Shown piece by piece: positions 1-14,300 of a stretch of 64,000 nt of DNA. The notes below the pieces were generated by a model that worked only from the letters and a program-made list of their open reading frames with translations, had not been told where the DNA came from and did no database searches. Every line of letters starts with the position of its first letter. Positions within the stretch are counted from its first letter, which is position 1. Source of the stretch: Megalobrama amblycephala (taxonomy: Eukaryota; Chordata; Actinopteri; Cypriniformes; Xenocyprididae); NCBI RefSeq assembly GCF_018812025.1, contig NC_063057.1:13351841-13415840 (forward strand). The letters run 5' to 3'. The position numbers were made by a program, and so were the translations under genes.

Positions 1-200
1 TAATATAAAATATATATAAATATATATATTTATTTAATCATGCATATATTTCTTAAATATATACATGTATGTGTGTGTATTTATATATACATAATTATTA
101 TACACAGAACACACACATATATTACGTAAACACAGACTTTTATTTTGTAAACGATAATTCGCGATTAATCGTTGCACATCCCTAGTCGACCACTAATAGT
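1..200. repeat. Partial AT-rich inverted repeat of the ATTAATCG family
   Basis: TA-rich sequence with short GTGTGT and ACACAC blocks ends in GCGATTAATCG near 160-176. The same arrangement recurs at 57157-57432 (nearly complete), 52720-52800, 29490-29570 and 14380-14450. Only one end lies inside the window. Confidence 0.6.
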
Positions 201-3200
201 AGGCTATTTTATGGTCGTTGTTCTTGGTTTATTTTATTTTTTTAAACAAATTATTCATTACTTTCTATTTCATAAATTATTTAATGGGTCCCAATCTGAA
301 ACTCAGCTGTGTTATTATTTAACACTATGAGAGATGATGTGGACGAGATTGCTAATTTTGCAGGTAACTAACTATTCTCCAGGTTTTATTTTACTAAAGA
401 TGACTGGTAGAGCTAGACCCCCTACCCCCCACCCCCCAAACCCAACTCATCCGCTCTCATATCGAAACGCACATATATAACCAGGCAGCTGCTGCTGCTT
501 GCTTTCAAATCAACAAACGCACACTTATGGGACCTGCTGGCACAGTGCATAATGTTTGACATGTACGTTGGCAACGAATGTGCAAGTGTGCCATAATGTT
601 TATTAACAGTCCTCTACTAAAGAGGGCTACAGATGACTAGCCCTTTATGAGACATAATGCAAACAGACATATCTGGAGTTGATCAGTACAGTGCATGCAT
701 CAAGAAAAGTCCCACATACTTAAGTATAGATGTTTGCACTAGTAGGTGCTTGTGTGTTCTCTGATGTGGTTTAATGCTTCACCGACAGTAGATGACGTCT
801 CAAAGCAGGGTGGTGTTTCTGTTTTGACATATATCTAGATGTTCTCAAAGTTTACATTATTCAATACATATTCTTAAATTTGCTCTAATGGCATAGAGAT
901 TTTTTTTTTCAACCATGCCATTGTTGCCGTATTTTAAATTCTTAATGTAAGTCATTGTTAAGATCTAGTTTTAAAATTACCAGGTAGTTATGGCGTGAAT
1001 GCATCATGAGCTTGTTTGAGTAAGGAACAGTAAACGTTGGCTGTTGTTTGTTTGTGGAGTTTGGTGACTGTCTGTCTACGGCTCTACGTAGCTTCATGGA
1101 ATGCTCTGATGACGTGTGATGTCTGTGCCAGCAGGGTGTGCGAAGGTATGCAGATACATACGTTGACAGGTAGTTAGGACATCCTTTTATTGCATTCAGA
1201 CCAAATGCAATGATTGGACGAACATTTTTTGGTCCTGAGACTTCCAGAGGAGAGATATGTGCATTTTTTTTTTTTTTATATTTCTTTTATTGATTGCTAT
1301 CAGCATGTGAAGATAGTTTCAACCAGTATAACAAAAAGTGTTAATGAAAACATTGACTACCCTACATTTAAAAAACATGGATGTCTGCCAACAATTTTGA
1401 ATGATGACACAACTAACACTGTTTTTGCTCTAAATTTGTCCAATGACAGCCTTTAGGAAACATAATGGCCAAGGACCCATTAATGCTTAAAATCTTTAAG
1501 ATATCAGCCAAATCACTACGAATATATAATTATTCCCCCCCCAGCCTTAGTTTACAGTACAGCAGATGTCCAGGAGAAATGAAGACCATCTCAAAGCTGT
1601 GCATGTTTCTGCTGATCAAATAAGAGCTAGTTAATTAGGGAATAAAGTAGAGCCCTAATTGAGAGAGCCAAGAAAAGGGAAGGGAGATTTTTGGGGGTTT
1701 TATTATGTGCATGTTTGAATGTCCTCTTGAAGAATCTGTTGCCTTGTTGCAGTGGGATCCATTTGCTGTGGCCAGACAGTTACACGGGTATAGTCACTGT
1801 AATAATGCATAGTTCTTGACCCAATGTCTTTTTAAAATCTAACCAGATTCGAGAAAAATCGTTAAACTTTCATGCATGTGACTCCAGAGGTTAGCTGCAC
1901 ACAGCAAAACTTCAGTCCAGAGCAGAGCAGACACAGTGTTTCATTGAGCCAGGCAGCTGGGGAAGGGTGTGAGGTTACACTAGGATAGGAAGTTGTTTTA
2001 GGGGTACTGGCAGTGGCCATAGATGGCTTCCTGTCAGGTTTGACGTCTGCCTTTTTAACCCAAACCCGATGCAAATCATGACCCATATTCGCTAGATGGT
2101 TGAATGGAATCTTAAACCTCAAGGTGCGTCTTGTCTGTTTCTCCATCAGTGAACCCTTGTACTTCCTCTTAGAGTCATGCAGACTAAAAACTGCCACACT
2201 TCCTGTCTTTCATCTGCCCAACTGTGTTCTTGTGAGTGCATGACAGTGAGTGAGAGAGAGAATCTTCCTGCCTTTTCACTTCTGTCGGAGTGCAACGGTT
2301 CTGATTGTAAAAATTCAGTTTGTTTTATTAATCGATTGAAGTTTTCTTCATTATAAGCGAGTTCTGTTGTTAGTTAGTGATGGTATATGCTTCTGGGAAG
2401 CCATAAAGGTGCAGTCACATTTACCTTTTGTTTTGTGAAATTTTGCAGACAAAGTCTTTTCCATTGGAATCAACATGATTAGCAATTTTGTCCAAGGGCG
2501 AACGATTTTGCAATGCGTATTTCACAGTTCAAGTTGACCAACAGAAAGCTGCTAGGTTTGAAACTGACTTCTGTGTGAGCTGTGAATGTCATAGAGGAGA
2601 AGTTGCTGGTAATCATGCCTAGCAGGGGAGACTGTTGCTAATTATCATTAGCTAATGTTATTTAGCTAGCTACCTACCTGTTTGGAGCATCAAAAGCAGA
2701 AGTGCAGAAGTTCTCTTATTGGAAAATACATTAAAAAAACTTTATTAGTCCATTTAAATTATTCAGTGTTTTATTGGATTTAGTAAATATTAGTACTCTC
2801 TTAAGTATAACTTTTTTTCTTTTTTTTTTTCTTGATTTCTCAAATACTTTATTAATGAGAGGTGTGCTATTACCGGTAGATCAGTATTGCAATTTTATTT
2901 TCTCTCTTCCTTCTCTCTTTTTAATTGCCTAATGATAAAAGCGATAAGAAAATCCCATTGACTTGCATTGAAGGTGGGACTCAAGCCATATTTAGAGACT
3001 TAAAGGTAGATTCTTTTGACTTCAGCTTGTAAGCAACTACCCAGCAACCACATAGAAAAGCAACCACCCTAACAACACTCTAGCAATGCATTAGCAAGTT
3101 TTGCATGCAACCACCACTTCAGAAAATGTAAAAAATCTAGCTAAAGTTGTTGATTTGTGCTTGGAGCTCGGGTGGTCGAGGGGAGCTAATAAAAATAGTT

Positions 3201-4102
3201 AGCATATTTAGCTTGTGTGAGGGCCTGAGTGTCTATTCTGTCTTGTAGATATGCACCACAAGCTTCAACTGTTTATTTTTCTTCCCACCAACACTAGTAG
3301 ACTTGAGACACTGTTAGTTGACTGAGGTGTCTGTCTGAGTGGATTACAAAATAGAAATGCTTAGTACAGAATGTCCACAGCCCTTGGCATAAACATAAAT
3401 ATTTTAGACCACAAAGCTCTCACACAGACACTCTTACATTAACTGAACTTGCCTGTGGTAGAATGGTGATGTATTGTCTTTAATCATCTGTAAGTAATGC
3501 TGCGCTAACAAGCAGACAGTGTTTTCCACCCTGTTGGCAGTGGGTAAATATTTTGCCTGCACCTCAAGGCCAGCCGTTAGCATTAGGTGTCCGAGAACAA
3601 GATTCTCTCCTCTTTGTGTCTGTCTGTAATGATGAATGAATGCGTCTCAGGGAAAAAAAACATGCTGCTACGCTATCGTGCCTTGGCAGTTGATGTCTGC
3701 CTGCTGTTTTCATCCTTGGCAATCCAGAATGAACAGGAGGGATTTGCTCCTGCAGGGAGGGGGCAAACCTGGCTATTGTGTTTGTGTCTTTTGCACAAGA
3801 GACAGATTTAATTGTAATTGTACCCTGTGACTCATGCTGTTATTCAGCACGGTGGCCACCGACTTCACTAAAAAGACTGAGAACAAACTTTACCTGTATG
3901 TCAGCCTGCATACCGGTTTCAATTTTGATCTGATTTTACTTCCTGTCAGTCTGATTTTTCATTCTCGAGAATGAAGTGCACCTACAAGAGAAACTATAAC
4001 TGGAGAAAAAACAGAAACTAAAATAAAATAAATGTTCATGACTACAAAACTAACTTAAAAATTAAAAATAGCTTCAAATTACATTTATTATACTTCAATA
4101 TA

Positions 4103-5057
4103 TTGAAGTATATATGGATCCCCTTTTGTCTTAATTCTTCATGGCATAGATTTAACAAGTGCTGGAAACATTCCTCAGAGATTTTGGTCCATATTGACAT
4201 GATAGCATCACACAGTTGCTACAGATTAGTCAGCTGCACATCCATGATGCGAATCTCCCGTTCCACCACATACCAAATGTGCTCTATTGGATTGAAATCT
4301 GGTGACTGTGGAGGGCATTTGAGTGTAGTGAACTCATTGTCATGTTCATGAAACCAGTTTGAAATGATTTGAGCTTTGTGACATGGTGCGTTATCCTGCT
4401 AGAATGTGTGTACACTGTGGTCATAAAGAGATGGACATGGTCAGCAACAATACTCAGGTTGGCTGTGGTGTTTAAATGATGCTCAGTTGGTACTAAGGGG
4501 CGCAAAGTGTGCCAAGAAAATATCCCCCACAACATGAGCAGCAGCCTGAACTGTTTATACAAGGCAGGATGGATCCATGCTTTCATGTTTACAAAAAATT
4601 CTGACCCTACCATCTAAATGTTGCAGCAGAAATTGGGTTTCATTAGACGGGGCAATGTTTTTCCAATCTTCTATTGTCCAATTTTGGTGAGCCTGTGCAA
4701 ATTGTATCCTCAGTTTCCTGTTCTTAGCTGACAGGAATGGCACCCGGTGTGGTCTTCTGCTGTTGTATCCCATCTGCTTCAAGGTTTGACGTGTTGTGAA
4801 TTCAGAGATGCTCTTCTGCATACCTCCGTTGTAACGACTGGTTATTTTTGTTATCTGGCCATTCTCCTCTGACCTCTGGCATCAACAAGGCATTTTCGCC
4901 CACAGAACTGCCGCTCACTGGATATTTCCTCTTTTTGGACTATTCTCTGTAAACCCTAGAAATGTTTCCCAGTAGTTTCTGAAATACTCAAACCAGCCTA
5001 TCTGGCACCAACAACCATACCACGTTCAAAGTCACTTAAATTACCTTTCTTCCCCAT
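4103..5057 (-). pseudogene. Broken Tc1/mariner transposase in ube2h intron 1
   Basis: Read on the minus strand, the start MGKKGNLSDFERG (ATG at 5055-5057) is a typical fish Tc1-like N terminus. Later segments in different frames include ARRPHRV-like text, NETQFLLQHLDGRV, DNAPCHKAQ, SPDFNPIEH and EECFQHL near the C terminus. The reading is split by frameshifts and stops. The first catalytic Asp, expected in a WSDE-type motif, reads Asn (SNETQF). The second Asp (codon 4393-4395) and the Glu (4282-4284) remain in one frame, with 36 residues between them. No product with activity can be made from it. It lies antisense to ube2h. Confidence 0.85.
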
Positions 5058-8017
5058 TCTGATGCTCATTTTGAACTTCATACATACACAGTGACACATT
5101 AAATAGCCAAAAATGCCGTCTGATGCTGTACATAAAACTATGTAAAAAATAGTGCAGATGGAAGCCCCAATTACTTTGTTCATTTTTCTGTCAGAAAATG
5201 ACCAAAATAGCTCTTACTGCATAGAAAGTGTTTTTTGAGCATAAATTCCATGCTGAGTTTGTCCCTTATTTGTCTGTCCTGGCTAGGACATTCTTTTCTC
5301 ACAACAGACTTCTAAAAGAAGGTGAACCCTAGTGGTTTTCTCCCGCATGTGTGCTGACCACTGACCATTTTGTTCTTTGTTTTTAACCCAAAGGGCAAAG
5401 CAGAACAAGGCAGCTTCTCTATAAGATGATGTACCCAAACACATGCTTGTCTGGACCTGTTTGTTCACACAGGTTTATAAACACTCATAATCATCTGTGC
5501 ATAAGACGGCATTGTGCAACCAACCGCAACAGCTGTTAGCAATCCATGTCTAAGCATGCAATGTTTCAACGTACATGAACGCTAATCCTATCGGTGCTCG
5601 CTCTTGTTCCTTAAATGTATCGGATAATTCTGAGTGAGGTGATTGATCAGTCTTTTGAGTGTGTGATTAGATTATGCGTGTGTGTAAAGGAACATTGGCC
5701 CAAGGGTCTCCTGTAGATTATGGCTTAATCCATACAAATCCATTGAAGGGGGAGGGAGCAGTGAGATGGAGGAAAACAGGTGGGTGTCAAGGCACTGTCT
5801 TGTGAGAAGAAAACACATTTGGGATGCTTTGTCAGCAGCTGGCTGGAGTTGAACAGACATTTAAGTTGCGATTGGTCATAACACACAAGAACCAATGGTG
5901 TTTTGCATCATTTGAATATGTGGAAGAGCAAATAAAATTTAAGAGTGAAATTTGTGGTGAATAATGACAAATTTGTGTTTGTTCCTTAATCAAAGCTGCT
6001 TCAAAATACTTGTATTATAACATGAATACTGTGGACCACGTAAATGGATTTTTTTCCCTCCTTTGAAGCTTTGTGGAGTCAAAATTGCCTTTTTTTTTGT
6101 TTGTTGTAGGGAAAAGGTCAGCTTGGACAATCTGCTGAATATCTCCTTTTGCGTTCCACATTGACAAATCATATTTTATTGGAGCGACTTGACGATTGGA
6201 TAATGACAGAACTATTTCCTTGATGTGTACAGGATTTATGGACAATTAATAGCGATCTATTTTAAATCTGTGTCACCGATGCCTCAGAGGAGAAGCACGT
6301 GCCTTCATTTCTGCCGAAGAATTGATGGAGGACTATTGAATTGTCTTTGTGTACAAATGAAGAGAGATTAAGAGCCAACCACGCTGATGAATGTCTTTAA
6401 AAGCAGGAAGGTGGAGAGGAAAATGACCTTTTATTTTTCTTCCCATGCTTGTATGAACCCATCTCTTCCTGTGTAGTCTTTAAGAAGAGGGGAAACGGGC
6501 GTCAAAACTGCCTCAAAGACATGAGGAAGGGAGAAAAACCCCTGCAGCCTCCAGGCTTCAGTATTTAGAGTGAGTGTGTGTGTTTATGCCTGTACATGCA
6601 TGAGCAATTGCTTTTGTGTCTATCCAAAAGGGGCTTAATATATTGGCAAAAGTAGTCCCACGTGTCATTGAGCACAGCCAGACAGCTCAGCATGGTGCTT
6701 CTCTACTGGAGGCCTTATGATCACAGCAATGGGCACAGATTCTTTAACAGGTCCGCTGAAGCTACACATATACACACAAACACACTCTCGCCCCTTTATC
6801 TTTTATCTCACAAGTCTAGTCGAGAGCGACCTGTACAGGCTGCCAGACAGCAGCATTCCTTCCTGAACGGATTCTGATCTCAGGTGTTAATGTAAGAAAA
6901 AAATCGAGGTTGTTGTCTTCAGGATCGTGTTTGTTCCGAGTCTCTGTGTTCATTGGGAATAAGCAGCTAATGATGGTGCTACATCCTTCAGATTTGAATC
7001 AGAAAACATTGTGCAGACTCACACTCTTCCTGGGTGTTTCCACTATTCTCTCAGCCTCTGCACATGCTTCTCTGCCTAAAATAAACCTATGATGTTTAAC
7101 CCCTTGGTGATCACTGCCGCTCACAGCTACAACTGACGACGAAGCCAGCTGGTGTCTTAAAACAGTAAACACTATCCGTCTCTCTCAAGCTCACCCTGTC
7201 TCAATTGGTTTCCCTTGTATCACTGTGGAAGACTAGGAGTTGCATAAGAAAAAAAACAAAAAAAACAATTTAATTATCAGTTTATTCATTGAAATAAAAC
7301 AAGTTAATATTATTGTTGAAAATAATAAAATATATACATAAATTACATTTAAAATTCACAAATAAATGTACATATTTAAAATGTTAATAAAATTGTTAAT
7401 GGTGCCCTAGAATTAAAAATTGAATTTATCTTGGCATAGTTAAATAACAAGAGTTCAGTACATGGAAATGACATGCAGTGAGTCTCAAACTCCATTGTTT
7501 CCTCCTTCTTATATAAATCTCATTTGTTTAAAAGACCCCCAAAGAACAGGCGAATCTCAACATAACACCGACTGTTACGCCCCCAATATTTGCATATGCC
7601 AGCCCATGTTCAAAGCATTAGACAAGGGCAGCCAGTTAACGTCTGGATCTGTGCACAGCTGAATCATCAGACTAGGTAAGCAAGCAAGAACAATAGTTAA
7701 ATATGGCAGATGGAGCAATAATAACTGACATGATCCATGATAGCATGATATTTTTAGTGATATTTGTAAACTGTCTTTCTAAATGTTTTGTTAGCATGTT
7801 GTTAATGTACTGTTAAATGTGGTTAAAGTTACCATCGTTTCTTACTGTATTCACGGAGACAAGACTGTCGTTATTTTTATTATTAAACACTTGCAGTCTG
7901 TACAATTCATAAACACAACTTCATTCTTTATAAATCTCTCCAACAGTGTAGCATTACAGAGCATAGCCTCAAACTCATTGCAGAATCAAATGTAAACATC
8001 CAAATAAATACAATACT

Positions 8018-8320
8018 CACATAATCCGATGTATGCATGCAGCTTGCATGACGAACACTTTGTAAAGATCCATTTTGAGGGTTATATTAGCTGTGTGAAC
8101 TTTGTTTATGCTGTTCAAGGCAAGCGCGAGCTCCGTGGGCGGAGAGCACGAGAATTTAAAGGGGCCGCAGCCTGAATCGGCACATTTATAATGATGCCCC
8201 AAAATAGGCAGTTAAAATTAATTTTAAAAAACCTATGGGGTATTTTGAGCTGAAACTTCACAGACACATTCAGGGGACACCTTAGACTTATATTACATCT
8301 TTGATGGCACCTTTAATATT
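8018..8320. repeat. Cyprinid interspersed repeat fragment
   Basis: The part around 8225-8315 (CTATGGGGTATTTTGAGC through ACATTCAGGGGACACC) matches, in reverse complement, the block at 20455-20525 that follows an AAAGGGGACCTATTATG terminus. Both are therefore copies of one dispersed repeat. Confidence 0.6.
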
Positions 8321-8405
8321 TAAAATTTAGTTCTATAGTAACAAAAATATAACAAAATCATAAATTCAACTTTTTGAATTTTTTACTTTTTATTTATTTA
8401 TCGTT

Positions 8406-9170
8406 AAAGGGTTAGTTCACCCAAAAATGAAAATTCTGTCATTAATTACTCACCCTCATGTCTTTCTACACCCGTAAGACCTTAGATATTTTTCATAAAA
8501 TCCGATGGCTCAGTGAGGTCTCCGTTACCAGCAAGACAATTAACACTTTCAATGCCCAGAAAGTTCATGTGACCACAGTGGTTCAATCTTAATGCTATGA
8601 AGCGACGAGAATGCTTTTTGTGTGGCAAAAAAACAAAATAACAACTTTATTCAATTTCGAATCAGTGGTTCGGAGTGCGTATCAAACTGACAAAGTCACG
8701 CCCCCAGTTGTGAACCATTGAAATTTCGAAACGCTTATGATGTAACAAAGCCTCGTTTACTGAAATCACTTGACTTTCATGATCTGAACCACTGATTCAA
8801 AAGAAAAGATTCGTAAAGCTTTAAAGCTTCATGAAGCAGTGTTTTGAAATCATTCATCACTAGATATTGTTGAATAAAGTCGTTATTTTGTTTTTTTGGC
8901 GCACAAAAAGTATTCTCGTCGCTTCATAAGATTAAGGTTGAACCACTGTAGTCACGTGAACTGTTTTAAATACGTCTTTAGTACCTTTCTGGGCATTGAA
9001 AGTGTTCATTTTCTTGCTGTCAATGGAGGCCTCACCGAGTCATCGGATTTTATAAAAAATATCTTAATTTGTGTTCCAAAGATGAACGAAGGTCTTACGG
9101 GTGTGAAACGACATGAGGGTGAGTAATTAATGACAGAATTTTCATTTGTCATAGGTGAACTATCACTTAA
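8406..9170. repeat. Foldback DNA element, TTAAAGGGTTAGTTCACC family, copy 1
   Basis: The left end reads AAAGGGTTAGTTCACCC then AAAATTCTGTCATTAAT. The right end is its reverse complement (ATTAATGACAGAATTTTCAT then AGGTGAACTATC). The internal arms also pair (CTCAGTGAGGTCTCCG with its mirror near 9020). No coding capacity is seen. A related copy lies at 42258-42940 and a short one at 58090-58420. Confidence 0.85.
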
Positions 9171-10442
9171 TTAAATTTTGTTAAATGCCTTTAAATGTCA
9201 ATTTAAACATTTGTATAAATTTTTCTATATATTTTTTAATAAAAATAATACATTTTAAAGCGGCACTGCTAATTTTCCTTAGCATCTGCTATTCGTGAAT
9301 AGATCTTCAGTTCTGGTCTTTTGTTTTTATGTATTTAAATGATTGAATATTGAAAATGATTCTTGAACCTTTCGTGGTATAAAACTCATTGGCTCCACAA
9401 TGTCGGATTTTAGGGGATAAATCTCTGTGTAATTACAGTCATCAGGTTCATGAAACTTGAGACTCTGGCATCGAAAAGCTACAATGAACGATAATCGTAA
9501 AGAGAGCAGCTTCCACACTTCTCCTGGGAGCCGCACAGTCTTTCGCACCATATGTTTTAAGAAGACCACTTGAAATTGACAGCTCTGTTTCCCAGTAGAG
9601 CCGAGAATCATCATTTGATACAAGCACCCTTGAGACGAGCACTCAGCTGGTTAAACTCTCGCACAAGTCACAGGACACATCACGGTTTCAACAGAGCGTA
9701 AACATTTTGCCTTCATGAGCCAGTCTGGGCCGCGTGAGTGTATGCTTTGAGTCACAGTGCAGCCTACACAACAGCTGACACATGACACACACTATAGCAT
9801 CATCAAAATACGGACAATGACAATGGCAGAGTCTGCTTGAGAACTGTGTTTTGGATGCATGTTGTGTTCAAGCCGAGATGGCAGACTGTGTGTGAGTTTT
9901 TGAGAGCGTCGGGTCTCTGTCATGGTCTTGGTGTGGTGGTGAGCGTGTATTGTCTTGCTCAGCGAGGGTCTGACTGCTGCTCTCTGTGCCAGCAATATGA
10001 GAAGTGACAGCCTGACAACCATAGCTAATGACGGGAGTGTCGTATTGAGTTGCCCTGATGCCCTGTGTGTGGGTCAGACCCACGGATTGTGTTTTTGCTA
10101 TCCGATCTGCTGAGCTGAACCTCTTGATAATTATTGATGGTCAGAGAATAAAGGCTAAGTGAGAAACTTGGTTTGTGAGATTAATCTGTTGGTCTGAATG
10201 TGTTCTTTTTGTAAGTTGAAAGGTCATTTTAGTGCCTCATCCCAGTTGTATTTTCTCTTAACTTGAGGTTAATTGTTATTTTAATTTGAATGATGAGTCT
10301 CTTATTTCATCCTGATTAAAGTTAATTCAACTTTTTCCTATGTGCAATTTTTATTAAGTTTTTTCTATATATTAATTGTGAATTTTGTTTGATTTTGCTT
10401 TTGATCAAAGCTCTTAAGTTTGCCTTAACAGATTTCATTTAG

Positions 10443-10519
10443 CATTGAGAGTAAACATGAAGTCACAATCCTGAGTGGACTCAACGAATTTGTAGTGAAG
10501 TTTTATGGACCACAAGGAA
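10443..10519 (+). CDS. ube2h: ube2h coding exon 2
   Basis: Acceptor TTTAG precedes 10443 and donor GTAAGT follows 10519. It encodes [10 protein letters not shown]...FYGPQG, and the last base starts a split Thr codon completed in the next exon. Confidence 0.95.
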
Positions 10520-11297
10520 GTAAGTCTGTTTTTAAATTGTTTACATATATAGACCTTATGAAAACAAGTCACATTTCACCCCAAAATCAAAAGAAAAAAG
10601 CCTGTTTTAAAGGATTAGTTCACTTTCAAATGAACTATTACCCCAAGCTTTACTCGCCCTCAAGCCATCCTAGGTGTATATGACTTTCTTCTTTCTTATG
10701 AACACATTCGGAGATATATTAATAAATATCCTGACGCATCCGAGCTTTATAATGGCAGTGAGTGATGCCAATGAGTATTAAGCTGAAGAAAGTGGTTCCA
10801 TCCACATCCATCCATCATAAACGTACTCCACACGTCTCCGGGGGAAGCGTTGTGTTTGTGTAAAAAAAAAAAAAAAAAAAAAATTCCATATTTAATCAAG
10901 TTATGAAGTAAAAGACTGCTTCCATATTCAACTTAAGAAAAAACGGAACTGGCGTTGCATCAGTTAAGATTTTTCCGTAAGTTTAATAGGGAAGGCGTAG
11001 GATGTAGCGTAAGCTTTTTGAACTGCTAGAGTTGTACACTTTCTTATTTCTTATTCACTTTCTTATATTATTATTTTGTGTCACTTTCTATATTTATTAA
11101 TATATCTCTGATTGTGTTCATCAGAATGAAAAAAGTCATATACACCTAGAATGGCTGTAGCATGGGGTAATTTTCATTTTAAAGTGAACTTATCCTTTAA
11201 GACCATAAGATTTTTGACATTTATGACATCATTTTCATGACAATTAAGAGAGCCCCCCCCCCCCCCCAAAATAAATAATGTAATATATTTAAAAAAG

Positions 11298-11361
<64 letters not shown>

Positions 11362-14300
11362 AATAGTCATAAATAATGTAATTATATTAAATACAAATAA
11401 ATGTGCAAAATAATAATGCAAAAATAAAATAAAATCATGCTTTTTTTTAACACACAAATCAAAGGCTTCTAAATGATTCTGTATCATTACAGTAATTTCT
11501 TCTTTCTTTCTTTTTGGAGTGAAATACGACCCAGTCATGTCCTTGACAGGTTTCGTGACATTCACAGAGTCAGTTTCTTTACCTAGCTATCACGTGAAGC
11601 AATGATGACACTTTTGCATATTTAAACATGCCTATCTTGCACAACTTTTGGTTTGGGACATGCCGTCATTGTTCACTCAGAAAACATCTCGTGACCCTTT
11701 TTAATTGTCATATCATCTGCTGTTAAATGATCTTTCCTCCCGCTCCACTTTGAGAGGTAGGAGCAGGTCCTATCCGCAACCTCTGCGGCTAGGCTTTACC
11801 TTTCTGAGTTTGAGTCTGTGGCCACAAGGGTCAGATTGCAGAAGGCTATTCTTGGAGTGAGCACACGTTGCACCATACCACCATATCACGCGAGGCCAAC
11901 AGCACAGCTTCCCTGTCCACATGTGTACACACCCACACATCTGTCATTACACATATAATTAATAATTATCTAATTAAGTATTACAGTTACACCCACACAC
12001 CGTCACTTTTGAACACAAAGACCTTTACAGTTAGTCATTTAGAGTTTGCGTTATAAGCATTACTGCTTGTCTTTTTAAAGTCTGTGTTACATGTTAGAGG
12101 AGATGTGAATTGTTTCTTGAATAGTCATGCGTGTCTCTGTTTTTCCTGTCAGCACCGTATGAAGGGGGCGTATGGAAGGTGCGAGTAGATCTTCCAGACA
12201 AATACCCCTTCAAATCTCCCTCTATAGGTACAGTATTACTATGCATGTTTCCCAAAGAGCCATTATCAGCTGAGTGCTCTTCAAAAACCACACACATTGG
12301 TGTAGTTGTGAAATGATGGGTTGAGTACATTCGACACAGTCACACTTAAGGTGTGTATGGTGGAAAAAGTACATGACATCCCTGTGATGTCATATTTAAT
12401 GGTCTGTAAAGATGGTGTGATAGGAGAGAGGTTAGGAAAAGCCAGTGTTGTGCATTTGTATCCAAGACCATTTTAAGACCATTAAGATTTTTTTATATTT
12501 ATGACATAATTTTCATGATGATTAATGATCTCCTGACCCAATTTTTAATTATTGCAATTCAAAGCATTTTAATTTGAATAATTTAAATAAATGTTAAAGT
12601 TTTATCTGGATAAATAAATGGTAAATAAATAAAATATAAAAAATTTATATTTATTTAATGAATATTTAATACAGTAATTTGAATTGGGGAAATAGTCATA
12701 AATAATATAAAGCAAAATACTAATTTATGCTATTTAATTAGTTTTAAAAAGTCTAAGGAAATGTATGCAATCAAATGCAGTCTATCTATGATCTCATTCC
12801 ATCTTTCTTTTTCAATCTCTTTCCAGGATTTATGAATAAGATTTTTCATCCGAACATCGATGAAGCGTAAGTCTCTTTAGTCTGAGTCTGAATTTGCCTT
12901 CTGAATTTACTGTGGAACACAAAAGGAGATATTTTGACTAATGTTCATGCTGCTTTTTCCCACATATTCAAAACATTCAGTGATCAGGGGCCATCAAGCT
13001 CCAAAAAGGACCAAAAGTGTTATAAAAGTAGTCAAAAGACTTAAACACAGTCTTTCAAAAACATTAAATAGTTTTGTGAAGAATATATTTCCTTAAATCC
13101 TCCTTTCCAGTCCTCAGATCGCATATCTTGACTCTACAAGTCATGCAATGGTAGACATCAACGATTTTTTTTCAGCAGTATTTTAGTTTTTTTTTTTTTT
13201 AATTAGCCTTTATTTTAATATTTTCAATTTTAATTTTAGTTTAAGTTTCAGTAATTTTGTTCATTTAAAAAAATATATATTTCTATATAGATTTAATTTA
13301 TTTTTATTTCGGTTTCTGTTAAAATTATTTTTAAATAACTTATTTCATAGCCAAGGTAAAATGTCATATTTTCAAGTTTTTCATTAATATTTTATTTTAT
13401 TTCAATCCCAATAACAATTACAATAACAACACTGGTTTTCAGAATAAATGTTCTTTTTTTCATTTCTGGGTGACTATTTTAATGTCTATTCACATTAAAA
13501 GCGATATGACAAAGCAAAGAAAAATGCTGTTCATACTGAGGTCAAAGTGAAGAGAAAACTTTGCATACCTGCAAAGTGTAATGGGTAACACTGTTCTGGA
13601 ATGGAGAAGTGGAGGCCAACAATGGGATGGGGTGTCATTGTAGATCACAGTATAATGATATTAATTTTGGTCATTGCCCCTATTCTAATGCCAAGACTGT
13701 TATTCTTTGTCCAGGTCAGGGACCGTGTGTTTAGATGTGATCAACCAGACATGGACCGCTCTTTATGGTATGTATATGTGATCTTGGTCACTGTGCATAT
13801 GTCTGCTTTCACATTGAGAATAATGCAAAGCAAGCCATTGCTTGCATTGATGCAGCCTGAGGAGTAGAATAAAGTCTCCGGCCCCTTAGAGAGGACCGTG
13901 GTGCACAGTAATCCTCTTAACCTCTCTGAATGAGCTAATACCTGCAAGGTCAGAAAACAGCATCAGCTCACCTAACAACCACACTTAAACTGCCCATTCC
14001 TGCCAGCAATCATTCACAACAACGTTGTCTTGTCTTTTTGCAGCTGTCGCCCCATTTTTGTATTTATAATAATATAATAGATTGTCACAATTTAAGGAAA
14101 ATTGTAATTTTTATTCAATACTAGTGTAGTTAAGTTGTTTGCAGCCTAGTGTTGAAGATATTATTCTGAAATACTTGATTCTGATTGGTCTACATTCCAT
14201 GTTCAAATAGTTTTATCATACAGAGATGTCATGTTTCAGTAGTGAAATTTTATGATTCTGTTTGGTACCAAAGCATCACTTTGCGGTCCTCTTTTTTTTT

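Larger units (their letters stand above)
1..10442 (+). other. ube2h: ube2h intron 1 (3' part)
   Basis: No coding exon could be supported here. The stretch holds an AT-rich repeat at its left edge, a broken Tc1-like transposase gene (4103-5057), a foldback element (8406-9170) and other cyprinid repeat pieces (about 8018-8320). The rest is unremarkable AT-rich sequence. The missing ube2h exon 1 was looked for and not found, so the intron extends left of the window. Confidence 0.75.

Noticed and set aside
1862..2197. 111-codon minus-strand frame in ube2h intron 1
   Set aside because: No similarity I can name and no splice or promoter context.
9327..9623. 98-codon minus-strand frame as a possible missing ube2h or neighbour exon
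   Set aside because: Wrong strand and no match to the ube2h N terminus or any family known to me.
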